Both the position numbers and the translations under genes were made by a program. The notes beneath the pieces are model-generated. The model saw only the letters and a list, made by a program, of their open reading frames with translations, made no database searches and was not told the DNA's origin. From an uncultured Eubacteriales bacterium (GTDB lineage Bacteria; Bacillota; Clostridia; Oscillospirales; Oscillospiraceae), in NCBI GenBank assembly GCA_900550615.1, contig URSX01000040.1:1-14791 (forward strand): 14,791 nucleotides of DNA, given 5' to 3'. Shown in pieces: positions 1 through 6,310 of this stretch; the first letter of the stretch is position 1, and each line of letters starts with the position of its first letter.

Positions 1-1
1 G

Positions 2-1162
2 GGCGCTACCAACCGCCCGGAGGTGCTGGACAAGGCTCTGCTGCGTCCCGGCCGTTTCGACCGCCGCATCACCGTGGATCGGCCCAATCTGGCGGGCCGC
101 CTGGCCACCCTGCAGGTCCACACCCGGAATATCCATCTGGCCGAGGATGTGAACCTGGAGAAGATCGCCCAGGCCACCGCCGGCTGCGTGGGCGCGGATC
201 TGGCGAATCTGGTGAACGAGGCCGCTCTGCGGGCTGTGCGCAAGGGCCGCAAGGCTGTGAACCAAAACGACCTGCTTATGGCCTTTGAGGTGGTCATCGC
301 CGGGTCGGAGAAAAAGGGCACCGTCATCACCGACGAGGAAAAGCGTATCATCGCCTACCACGAGGTGGGCCATGCTCTGGTGGCCGCCAAGCAGAAAAAT
401 GCCCAGCCTGTCAGCAAGATCACCATCGTCCCCCACACCCAGGGGGCTCTGGGCTACACCCTGCACCTGCCGGAGGAGGAGAAGTTCCTCATGTCCCGGG
501 AGGACATTCTGACGGAGATCCGCACGCTGCTGGCAGGCCGCTCCAGTGAGGAGATCGTGTGCAATACCATGACCTCCGGCGCCGCCAACGACATCGAGCG
601 GGCCACGGAGCTGGCCCGGAACCTGGTGGCCCGGTTCGGCATGTGCGATGAGTTTGATATGATGGCCCTGGGCACCGTACAGAGCCAGTACCTGGACGGC
701 AGCTACTCCATGTCCTGCGCCCAGGAGACCTATGCCGCCGCCGACCGGGAGACCATCAAGATCATCCGCCAGTGCCACCAGGAGGCCAAGCAAATTTTGC
801 GGGACAACCGGGAACTGCTGGACAAGATCGCCGCCTACCTGCTGAAGAAGGAGACCATCACCGGCCAGGAGATGATGGCCATCATCGAGGGCCGGGATCC
901 GGAGACCGTGGACAACTACGGCGCCACCCGGGAGGAGGATGCGCCCCGGAAGGCCTTCCGGCCCTCCACGCCCAACAGCATTGAGGCCCCGGCCAAGCAT
1001 ATCAACATCATCTCCCAGCCCATCCCCATGCCGGACTTTGACGCGCCCGCCCAGGAGAAACCGGCGGACGAAAAGCCGGCGGACGAAAAGCCAGCGGAGG
1101 ACAAGCCGGAGGAGCACCAGCCGAGCGATCCCCAGGGGGACGACAAGCCTACAGAGGAATAA
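2..1162 (+). CDS. ftsH: ATP-dependent zinc metalloprotease FtsH, 3' part
   Basis: This is a membrane-anchored AAA+ protease that degrades misfolded membrane proteins and some regulators. The reading frame is open to the left edge, so the N-terminal membrane anchor and the Walker A/B part of the ATPase lie outside the window. Visible are the end of the AAA+ module, with the second-region-of-homology motif LLRPGRFDR, the lid, and then the M41 peptidase domain. The zinc site HEVGH lies at bases 359-373; the family usually has HEAGH, but both fit HEXXH. The downstream AANDIERAT segment carries the expected acidic zinc ligand. The protein ends in an acidic, proline-rich tail with DEKPA repeats that looks disordered. 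Transcription runs towards the origin. The family call is secure. The tail is lineage-specific and has no assignable function. Confidence 0.96.
   Translation, partial: GATNRPEVLDKALLRPGRFDRRITVDRPNLAGRLATLQVHTRNIHLAEDVNLEKIAQATAGCVGADLANLVNEAALRAVRKGRKAVNQNDLLMAFEVVIAGSEKKGTVITDEEKRIIAYHEVGHALVAAKQKNAQPVSKITIVPHTQGALGYTLHLPEEEKFLMSREDILTEIRTLLAGRSSEEIVCNTMTSGAANDIERATELARNLVARFGMCDEFDMMALGTVQSQYLDGSYSMSCAQETYAAADRETIKIIRQCHQEAKQILRDNRELLDKIAAYLLKKETITGQEMMAIIEGRDPETVDNYGATREEDAPRKAFRPSTPNSIEAPAKHINIISQPIPMPDFDAPAQEKPADEKPADEKPAEDKPEEHQPSDPQGDDKPTEE
1061..1105 (+). repeat. 15-bp tandem repeat in the ftsH tail
   Basis: Two identical 15-bp units (CCGGCGGACGAAAAG at 1061-1075 and 1076-1090) are followed by a diverged third unit. 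They encode the PADEK repeats near the FtsH C terminus. The period is a multiple of three, so changes in copy number keep the frame. Confidence 0.85.
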
Positions 1163-1166
1163 AAGA

Positions 1167-1204
1167 AACATGACCCGGAACGCATGAGCGTTCCGGGTCA
1201 TGTT
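1167..1204 (+). terminator. Perfect 17-bp hairpin after ftsH
   Basis: A 17-bp perfect stem (1167-1183 with 1188-1204) closes a 4-base ATGA loop five bases after the ftsH stop. No T-run follows on the plus strand. On the minus strand the hairpin is followed by a T-rich stretch (TTCTTTTATT). It probably ends ftsH transcription or protects the 3' end. Intrinsic termination in the plus direction is uncertain because the U-tract is missing. Confidence 0.6.
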
Positions 1205-1231
1205 GACGTAATTTACCGGGGGGATAAAAAA

Positions 1232-1455
1232 ATGAGGCGATGGAAAGACCTCCGCATAGAGTGGGGCTATACGCAGGTGAGATGCAAATGCTCACCGGCA
1301 TTGACCAGAGTGCCTGCTCCAAGATCGATCGCGGGGAGCGGTACCTGAGCTCTGAGCAGTGCAAGCGGGTGGCCCTAGCCCTGCACACCAGCATGGATTA
1401 TCTGGCGGGACTCACCGATGAAAAAGCCCCTTATCCGAGAAAAAAGGCAGAGTGA
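1232..1455 (+). pseudogene. XRE-family helix-turn-helix regulator, frameshifted
   Basis: Two overlapping frames together make one small Cro/C1-type DNA-binding protein of about 74 residues. The frame from ATG 1232 gives MRRWKDLRIEWGYTQ, a typical XRE N terminus, and then loses homology. The frame containing ATG 1240 picks up near base 1279 with the rest of the domain: LTGIDQSACSKIDRGERYLS, then a SMDYLAGLTDE-like end. Loss of one base around 1276-1282 explains the break. GGGGGG stands a few bases upstream of ATG 1232 as a possible ribosome site. The 71-residue frame from 1240 could still be made, but it would lack the first helix. I see no slippery heptamer that would suggest programmed frameshifting. 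A sequencing error is the main alternative to a decayed gene. Confidence 0.6.
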
Positions 1456-1491
1456 AGGTTTACCTTGGCTCGTGCGTATTACTTTACATAT

Positions 1492-1539
1492 CGGAGCCTT
1501 TACGGTTCGGCGCCTTTACGGTTCGGAGCCTTTACGGTG
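1492..1539. repeat. Three 16-bp tandem repeats
   Basis: There are three head-to-tail units: CGGAGCCTTTACGGTT, CGGCGCCTTTACGGTT and CGGAGCCTTTACGGTG. They differ at one position each and lie in the gap between the XRE remnant and the kinase gene. They do not overlap a recognised gene. Function is unknown; a polymorphic spacer repeat is the simplest reading. Confidence 0.85.
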
Positions 1540-1557
1540 ACGATCATCGTAAAACGC

Positions 1558-1588
1558 AGAAACCGCCACCCGGCAGGTGACGGTTTCT
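1558..1588 (-). terminator. Terminator-like hairpin downstream of the kinase gene
   Basis: A 13-bp stem with one mismatch (AGAAACCGCCACC at 1558-1570 with 1576-1588) closes a 5-base loop. Read on the minus strand it is followed by GCGTTTTACG. This gives a short U-run about 75 bases after the stop of the minus-strand kinase gene. Confidence 0.55.
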
Positions 1589-1661
1589 CTCATGAAATCG
1601 TAGCTTTCCTGGGCTGACCGCTTACTGCTGCGCCCTTTCTATATCAAATTTTCCGGTCTTG

Positions 1662-2501
1662 TCAAGTGCTGCGGCCTGCTGTCTGCTCCGCCAGCCAGGG
1701 CAGGGCCTTTTCAAATTCCACGCCGTACCAGCTTGCCTCCGGGTCGGCCCGGGTGCAGCGGATGCACTCCAGCACAAAATCCACCGCCAAAGCCACGGCC
1801 TGCTCCAGTGCGCGCCCCTGCATCATGCCCCCCAGCACTGTGGCGGTGAAGATGTCGCCGGTGCCGTGGAAGCTGGCGGGGATCCTCTCATTGAAATAGG
1901 AGAAGTACCGCCCGGTGTTCCGGTCGTAGGACATGGCCCCTAACTTCTCCGGGGTGAAGCTGACCCCCGTGAGCACCACCCGCGGGGCCAGCGCCGACAG
2001 TTTTTTCAGCAGCTCCCGGACGAATGGCTCGTCCGGCTCCTCCCGGTAGGGGGTGTCCGTCAGCAGGCAGGCCTCCGTCAGGTTGGGCAGCAGCACGTCC
2101 GCCCTGGCGCACACCTTTTTCATGTGCCGAGGGAAATCCGGGGCGAAGGGCTTATAAAGTCTGCCGTGGTCCGCCATAGCCGGGTCTACCACAATGAGGG
2201 TGTCCTCCCCACGCAGCAGGTCAAACACCCGGCACACTGTCTCCGCCTGCTCCGGGGAGGCCAGATAGCCGCTGCCGATGGCGTCCAGCCGCACCTTCTG
2301 GCTTTTCCAGTGGCGGGCAATGGGCAGCAGCTCCCCTGTGAGATCCCGGCAGGTGAAATCCGGGAAAATGGTGTGGGTACTCAGCACCGCCGTGGGGATC
2401 ACGGCGCACTCCACCCCCATCACCGCCAGCACCGGCAGCGCCACCGTCAGGGAGCACCGTCCCAGGCAGGAGATGTCCTGTATGCTTGCCACTCGTTTCA
2501 T
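1662..2501 (-). CDS. pdxY: Pyridoxal/pyridoxamine kinase (PfkB/ribokinase fold)
   Basis: This enzyme phosphorylates pyridoxal or pyridoxamine with ATP in vitamin B6 salvage. The 279-residue product has the usual family length. It begins MKRVASIQDISCLGRCSLTV, contains VDPAMADHGRLY (about residues 105-116) and PNLTEACLLT (139-148), and carries the ATP-site GTGD motif at 213-216. I chose the ATG at 2501 because AGGAGG stands seven bases upstream and homology begins there. The frame stays open to 2555, but the added residues look like leader. It appears to be a single-gene unit with an extended -10 promoter upstream and a hairpin downstream. The family is clear. The choice between PdxY-type and PdxK-type substrate preference cannot be made from sequence alone. 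Confidence 0.88.
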   Translation of the reverse strand: MKRVASIQDISCLGRCSLTVALPVLAVMGVECAVIPTAVLSTHTIFPDFTCRDLTGELLPIARHWKSQKVRLDAIGSGYLASPEQAETVCRVFDLLRGEDTLIVVDPAMADHGRLYKPFAPDFPRHMKKVCARADVLLPNLTEACLLTDTPYREEPDEPFVRELLKKLSALAPRVVLTGVSFTPEKLGAMSYDRNTGRYFSYFNERIPASFHGTGDIFTATVLGGMMQGRALEQAVALAVDFVLECIRCTRADPEASWYGVEFEKALPWLAEQTAGRST

Positions 2502-2545
2502 GGATGTGCCTCCTATTGCGTCGAGTTTATCAGAGTACTGTTTTG

Positions 2546-2554
2546 AGTATACCA
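2546..2554 (-). promoter_or_regulatory. Extended -10 promoter of the kinase gene
   Basis: On the minus strand TGGTATACT forms an extended -10 (TGn-TATACT) 45 bases upstream of the kinase ATG. The -35 position holds only a poor match, as is common with extended -10 promoters. Confidence 0.5.
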
Positions 2555-2617
2555 TATCTCCGTGGATAAATACAGGCCCAGTTTTGTGGCCGGGCGATCG
2601 AGCGGGGTAAAAAATTC

Positions 2618-2646
2618 TTGTCTCCGCGCCGGAAATGTGCTATAAT
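2618..2646 (+). promoter_or_regulatory. Promoter of tRNA-Leu
   Basis: A -35 box TTGTCT (2618-2623), a 17-base spacer and a perfect -10 box TATAAT (2641-2646) place the start a few bases before the tRNA at 2659. Confidence 0.8.
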
Positions 2647-2658
2647 TCCCGCAGCTGC

Positions 2659-2743
2659 GCGGGCATGATGGAATTGGTAGACATGCGAGATTTAGGTTCT
2701 CGTGCAGCAATGCGTTGGGGTTCGAGTCCCCATGCCCGCACCA
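2659..2743 (+). tRNA. tRNA-Leu(UAG)
   Basis: The acceptor stem GCGGGCA (2659-2665) pairs perfectly with TGCCCGC (2733-2739). A discriminator A and an encoded CCA (2741-2743) follow. The anticodon stem CGAGA/TCTCG closes the loop TTTAGGT (2691-2697), giving anticodon TAG (2693-2695), which reads CUN leucine codons. A long variable arm marks it as class II, and the T arm has TTCGAGT between GGGG and CCCC. It has its own promoter and terminator, so it is a single-tRNA unit. Its direction is head-on to the leftward replication fork. Confidence 0.97.
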
Positions 2744-2779
2744 AAGGGGCTGCCTCACCGAGGGGCACCCCCTTTTTTT
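2744..2779 (+). terminator. Intrinsic terminator after tRNA-Leu
   Basis: A GC-rich stem (AAGGGG and TGCC pairing with GGCA and CCCC, with small imperfections) is followed by seven T residues at 2773-2779. Confidence 0.8.
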
Positions 2780-2823
2780 CTATGCATTAGGATAAAGGAA
2801 CCAATAGAACCGGAAGACAGACT

Positions 2824-3135
2824 ATGAAGCGAATTTTGGATGACCGACTGATTTATGAGATCCTGTCCGTTGTAGAGGAGATCCCAGTGGGAAAGGTATC
2901 CTCCTACGGCCAGATCGCCAAGCTCATCGGCAGGGAGAAAAACGCCCGCCTGGTGGGAAAAGTCTTAAGTACTGTGGAGCTTTACGGTGATTATCCCTGC
3001 CACCGGGTGGTCAATCACGCCGGGCGAACGGCCCCCGATTGGAAAGAGCAGCGTTTTCTGCTGGAATCGGAGGGCGTGGAGTTCCGCAGCGATGGCCGCG
3101 TGGATATGAAGCGCTTCCAGTGGAACGGCGAATAG
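2824..3135 (+). CDS. MGMT-family DNA alkyltransferase-like protein, single domain
   Basis: The product is 103 residues and corresponds only to the C-terminal DNA-binding/active-site domain of O6-alkylguanine-DNA alkyltransferases. GKVSSYGQIAKLIG (about 23-36) is the helix-turn-helix start, and ARLVGKVLS (41-49) matches the DNA-contacting segment. PCHRVV (58-63) keeps the reactive cysteine as Cys59. After it, APDWKEQRFLLESEGVEF resembles the alkyltransferase-like (ATL) branch, which normally has Trp in place of Cys. It may repair alkylated guanine directly or flag lesions for excision repair; sequence does not decide. The start at 2824 fits the homology, with GGAAG about ten bases upstream. 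No separate promoter is evident, so read-through from the tRNA unit is possible. Confidence 0.85.
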   Translation: MKRILDDRLIYEILSVVEEIPVGKVSSYGQIAKLIGREKNARLVGKVLSTVELYGDYPCHRVVNHAGRTAPDWKEQRFLLESEGVEFRSDGRVDMKRFQWNGE

Positions 3136-3269
3136 CAGCGCGTCAAAATGTTTTTTGACGCGCTGCCTGAGTATTTGGAACTTCGGAAAAGATTCAAATA
3201 CTATTGATTTAAACAGTGAGGGATGCCCTTCTTGGTCTCCTCCCTCCTCCCATACCCTTCCTTATACCG
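3135..3269 (+). repeat. Structured intergenic element, copy A
   Basis: Three consecutive hairpins start at the stop of the MGMT-like gene. The first is a perfect 14-bp stem, 3135-3148 with 3153-3166, which may also end that gene's transcript. The second is GTATTTG (3171-3177) with CAAATAC (3195-3201). The third is GAGGGA (3218-3223) with TCCCTC (3241-3246). The element ends in ACCCTTCCTTATACCG. A related copy with the same layout lies at 12253-12381. No coding potential is seen. Orientation is given as plus because both copies lie the same way. Confidence 0.55.
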
Positions 3270-3484
3270 TTTCCACACACTTCCCTATGGATCACCGGAT
3301 CGAAATGCGGCTAATGGCCGTATTTTTCTTTTCGAGAAAATCTCTACCATTTTTCCACAGGAAAACTCCCAACGAATTGCCTTTACGGGAAACAAACGTC
3401 TTTGTTTTTTTCTTAACAAGAATCGGCTTTGTTTGTTCACAGAATGTTAAAAAATACAAATGCGGCGTTAAATTTTTATTTAAA

Positions 3485-3515
3485 TTGTCAATAGCACTGC
3501 GTTGCGGCATATAGT
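3485..3515 (+). promoter_or_regulatory. Candidate promoter of the NSS transporter gene
   Basis: TTGTCA (3485-3490) with TATAGT (3510-3515) gives a 19-base spacer. CATATA at 3508-3513 would give 17 bases, and a further TATACT lies at 3515-3520. The exact -10 is uncertain. The flanking stretch 3270-3484 is AT-rich and holds no gene I can recognise. It includes a weak AAACAAA/TTTGTTT hairpin followed by a T-run (3390-3412). Confidence 0.45.
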
Positions 3516-3520
3516 ATACT

Positions 3521-3640
3521 TTTATCAACACCTGTGGCAAGTATGAAACCGTCCGCAGGCAATAATTTTCCCCGTTGGGAGAGAGTTTCCTGAGAGTAAA
3601 AATTCTCAGGAGACGAATTTTAAACTAAGGAGAGAAAAAA
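3521..3640 (+). promoter_or_regulatory. Structured leader before the transporter gene
   Basis: About 120 bases separate the candidate promoter from the start codon. They contain the stems CCTGTGG (3531-3537) with CCGCAGG (3553-3559) and TCCTGAGA (3588-3595) with TCTCAGGA (3604-3611), then AAGGAGAG as the ribosome site. I compared it from memory with glycine, TPP and other common riboswitch cores and found no match. Confidence 0.35.
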
Positions 3641-5083
3641 ATGGAAGAAAGAAAAGGCTTTGGATCCACATTTGGATTCCTGATGGCAGCCGTTGGTTCG
3701 GCAGTCGGCCTTGGCAACATCTGGGGCTTCCCCAATAAGATGGGCGCCAACGGCGGCTTTACGTTCCTCATCATCTATCTGATCCTTGCAGCTTTGTGCG
3801 GCTTCGTGGTCATGGTGGGCGAGCTGGCTCTGGGCCGTAAGACCGGCCGCGGCGTGGTCAGCGCGTATCAGGTTCTGTCTAAAAAGTTCAAGTGGCTGGG
3901 CTGGCTGGGCATCATCGCTCCCTTCCTGATCCTCAGCTTCTACTGCGCACTGGGCGGCTACTGCATCAAGTACGTTGTCCTGAACGTGGGCAACATCTTC
4001 GGTGCCGGCTTCGGCAACAACGGCCTGGCCAGCGGCGAGGTGTTCGGCAACATGCTGACCAATCAGCTGGAGTCCGTGGTCTACGGCCTCATCTTCGTGC
4101 TGCTGACCCTCATCATCGTTATGGGCGGCGTATCCAGCGGTATCGAGAAGTTCTGCTCCATCGGTATGCCCTGCCTGTTCTTCATGCTGGTCATCGTCAT
4201 CATCCGCGCCTGCACCCTGCCCGGCGCTGTGGATGGCCTGAAGTACATGTTCGTTCCCGGCTGGGCTGTGGAGCACGGCGTTATCGAAAAGGCACCCGGT
4301 ATCATCACGGTTCTGTCCAATGCAGGCGGTCAGATGTTCTTCTCCCTGTCCCTGGGCATGGGCATCATGATCACCTACGGCTCCTACCTGGATAAGAAGC
4401 AGAACATTGAAAAGAACGCTCTGGTCATCGTCATCTGCGATACCCTCATCGCCCTGATGGCCGGCCTGGCTGTCATGCCCGCCCGTTTCGCCCTGGATCC
4501 CGAGGGCCCCATCGGCGGCCCCAAGCTGCTGTTCATCACCATGCAGAACGTGTTTAACTCCATGGGTACCGTGGGTTACGTCTTCGGCATTATCTTCTAC
4601 CTGCTGGTCATCCTGGCCGCAGTTTCCTCCTCCATCTCCCTGCTGGAGGTCATCGTGGCCCACTTTGTGGACAAGGCCCGCGACAAGGGCAAGGGCGACA
4701 AGCGCAAGGCTTACTCCGTCATCGCCGCTCTTGCCACCGGCGTTCTGTGCGTCCTGGTGTGCCTGGACGGCCTGGGCTCCAACGACATCGCCCCGTTCAA
4801 TCTGTTCGGAGTGGAGTCCTCCGCCTGGAGTGACTGCTGGCTGGACTTCTTTGATATGATTTCCGAGGGCATCCTGATGCCTTTGGGCGCCCTGCTCATG
4901 TGCATCTGCATCGGCTATGAGCTGAAGCCTCAGTTCGTGGACGATGAGTGCTGCCTGGAGGGCAATGCCTTCAAGTCCAAGACCTTCTTCAACATCTGCG
5001 TCAAGACCATCACCCCCATCCTGATGGTGTTCATCCTGCTGGGCCAGATCGACCAGTTCTTCAGCCTGGGCTGGTTCTCCTGA
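3641..5083 (+). CDS. Sodium-dependent transporter, NSS (SNF) family
   Basis: This is an integral membrane symporter of the LeuT-fold neurotransmitter:sodium symporter family. It probably imports an amino acid or related solute with Na+. The protein is 480 residues and strongly hydrophobic, with about 11-12 membrane spans. The first span contains GSAVGLGNIWGFP (19-31), matching the unwound substrate/Na+-binding segment of the family. Further conserved parts are GELALGRKTGRG, the FYCALGGYCIKY region, the FFSLSLGMGIMITYGSY span (TM6 region) and ISLLEVIVAHFVD. The start at 3641 follows AAGGAGAG closely. It is a single-gene unit bounded by a strong terminator. The substrate cannot be told from sequence. 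It points towards the origin. Confidence 0.93.
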   Translation: MEERKGFGSTFGFLMAAVGSAVGLGNIWGFPNKMGANGGFTFLIIYLILAALCGFVVMVGELALGRKTGRGVVSAYQVLSKKFKWLGWLGIIAPFLILSFYCALGGYCIKYVVLNVGNIFGAGFGNNGLASGEVFGNMLTNQLESVVYGLIFVLLTLIIVMGGVSSGIEKFCSIGMPCLFFMLVIVIIRACTLPGAVDGLKYMFVPGWAVEHGVIEKAPGIITVLSNAGGQMFFSLSLGMGIMITYGSYLDKKQNIEKNALVIVICDTLIALMAGLAVMPARFALDPEGPIGGPKLLFITMQNVFNSMGTVGYVFGIIFYLLVILAAVSSSISLLEVIVAHFVDKARDKGKGDKRKAYSVIAALATGVLCVLVCLDGLGSNDIAPFNLFGVESSAWSDCWLDFFDMISEGILMPLGALLMCICIGYELKPQFVDDECCLEGNAFKSKTFFNICVKTITPILMVFILLGQIDQFFSLGWFS

Positions 5084-5115
5084 TGGAGCGTCCCTGAGAG
5101 CACATAGAAACGAAC

Positions 5116-5149
5116 AAAAGCCACCGGGGCAACTGCCCCGGTGGCTTTT
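5116..5149. terminator. Bidirectional terminator between the NSS gene and tatD
   Basis: A perfect 15-bp stem (AAAAGCCACCGGGGC, 5116-5130, with 5135-5149) closes a 4-base loop and has AAAA before and TTTT after. It can therefore stop transcription from the transporter (+) and from the tatD operon (-), which converge here. Confidence 0.85.
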
Positions 5150-5182
5150 CAGACTGTCGAAAAACCTATTTGGACACGCTGA

Positions 5183-5206
5183 ACCCCGGAGCAGATGCTC
5201 CGGGGT
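5183..5206. terminator. Second hairpin between the NSS gene and tatD
   Basis: ACCCCGGAGC (5183-5192) pairs perfectly with 5197-5206 around an AGAT loop. CTTTG follows on the plus strand, and no U-run follows on the minus strand. It may back up the terminator at 5116-5149 or stabilise the 3' end of the tatD transcript. Confidence 0.45.
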
Positions 5207-5260
5207 CTTTGTCGTATACGCTTTTGCCCTTGGCCGGGTACATCGGCGGCCGGGCAATCC

Positions 5261-6022
5261 TTATATCCCGAAGAACCGGCGCCCGTTTTCCCAGGTGACG
5301 TGCTCCACTTCCTCCGGAGAAAGGCCCTTGATCTCGGCGATCTTCTCCGCCACGAAGCGCACATAGGACGAGTCGTTCCGCTCGCCCCGGTGGGGCACCG
5401 GGGTCAGGTAGGGTGCGTCCGTCTCGATCATCAGCTTCTCCAGGGGCACCGCGGCGATGACCTCCGGGGCCTTCCGGGCGTTTTTGAAGGTGGCCGCCCC
5501 GTTAAAGGACAGCATCCACCCCATTCCGATAAGCTCCCGGGCCATTTCCGTCGACCCGGCGAAGCAGTGAAACACACCCCGAACCTGCGGGAACTCCCGC
5601 ACAATGGCCATAGTGTCCGCGTGGGCGTCCCGGTCGTGGATGATGACCGGCAGACGCAGCTCCTGTGCCAGCAGAAGCTGCCGCCGCAGCACCTCCTGCT
5701 GCAAGTCCTTGGGGGGATTTTCCGCCCAGTAATAATCCAGGCCAATTTCCCCGATAGCCACCACCTTAGGTTCTTTTGCCAGCTCCCGCAGCTTCTCTAT
5801 CTGCTCCGACTCAAAGTCCGCGCAGTTTTCCGGGTGGATGCCCACGGCGGCGTAAACAAAGTCAAATTTCCCCGCCAGCTCCACCGCTACCCGAGAGGAG
5901 GGTATATCGCAGCCGGGATTCACAATGAGTCCCACGTTTTTCTCCGGCATGGAGGCGAGCAGCGCCTCCCGGTCGCCGTCGAAGCGCTCATCGTCATAGT
6001 GGGCGTGGGTGTCAAAGAGCAT
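5261..6022 (-). CDS. tatD: TatD-family metal-dependent hydrolase/DNase
   Basis: The 253-residue protein is a TIM-barrel metal-dependent nuclease of the amidohydrolase fold. Its likely role is 3'-5' exonuclease activity in DNA repair or nucleic-acid turnover in the cytoplasm. All metal-site motifs are present in order: THAH at residues 5-8, GEIGLDYYW, HDRDAH, HCFAGS and ETDAPYLTP. The length is normal for the family. The start at 6022 lies nine bases after the stop of the ABM gene, with GAGG just upstream, so it is the last gene of the xth-ABM-tatD operon. Family members differ in substrate, so a DNase role rests on family knowledge. Confidence 0.94.
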   Translation of the reverse strand: MLFDTHAHYDDERFDGDREALLASMPEKNVGLIVNPGCDIPSSRVAVELAGKFDFVYAAVGIHPENCADFESEQIEKLRELAKEPKVVAIGEIGLDYYWAENPPKDLQQEVLRRQLLLAQELRLPVIIHDRDAHADTMAIVREFPQVRGVFHCFAGSTEMARELIGMGWMLSFNGAATFKNARKAPEVIAAVPLEKLMIETDAPYLTPVPHRGERNDSSYVRFVAEKIAEIKGLSPEEVEHVTWENGRRFFGI

Positions 6023-6031
6023 GGCCGCGCC

Positions 6032-6307
6032 TCAGTCCTTCTGCAGCCGGGTGTCGGCGATGCAGTCATTCTTGATTTCCATGAGCTGCTTCATATGCTC
6101 CTGCTCCATGTGCACCTGCTGCTGCGCCTCACTCTCCCACTCCTCCAGCAGCAGCACCTCGTCCTCATTCTGGCAGGAGAGGTAGTAGTCGTACCGCTGG
6201 CAGCCATCCTCCTTGCGGATGGCGTCCAGAATGCCGCCGGTGACAATCCTGTGCAGGAATTCCTCTCGCCGACCGGGCTTTGCAAAGTATTGTACCGTGA
6301 TCTTCAT
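6032..6307 (-). CDS. ABM-domain protein, putative quinol monooxygenase
   Basis: This 91-residue protein has the small ferredoxin-like ABM (antibiotic biosynthesis monooxygenase) fold. Typical features are an N-terminal ITVQYFAKPGRREEFL strand-turn-helix, a central CQRYDYYLSCQNEDEVLLLEEW segment with the characteristic E-W pair, and a histidine-containing helix (QVHMEQEHMKQL). Family members act without cofactors on quinols or similar aromatics, or bind heme; the substrate here is unknown. Only three bases separate it from the xth stop. GGAGG lies within the end of xth, so the two are translated from one message. The placement between two DNA-repair nucleases may hint at oxidative stress, but that is inference. 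Confidence 0.8.
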   Translation of the reverse strand: MKITVQYFAKPGRREEFLHRIVTGGILDAIRKEDGCQRYDYYLSCQNEDEVLLLEEWESEAQQQVHMEQEHMKQLMEIKNDCIADTRLQKD

Positions 6308-6310
6308 GGC

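Noticed and set aside
1492..1539. CRISPR array
   Set aside because: The 16-bp units are directly adjacent with no spacers and no cas genes nearby.
2561..2569. Near-match DnaA box (TTATCCACG on the minus strand) by the kinase promoter
   Set aside because: A single one-mismatch site with no neighbours is expected by chance; no cluster supports function.
3351..3359. TTTTCCACA, a relaxed DnaA-box match upstream of the NSS gene
   Set aside because: Isolated and degenerate, far from the clustered origin sites.
3620..5257. 545-residue minus-strand open frame across the NSS gene
   Set aside because: It is the antisense of a clear membrane transporter. Its composition (Asp, His, Gln, Ala-rich) is what GC-biased codons give on the opposite strand, and it has no recognisable motif.
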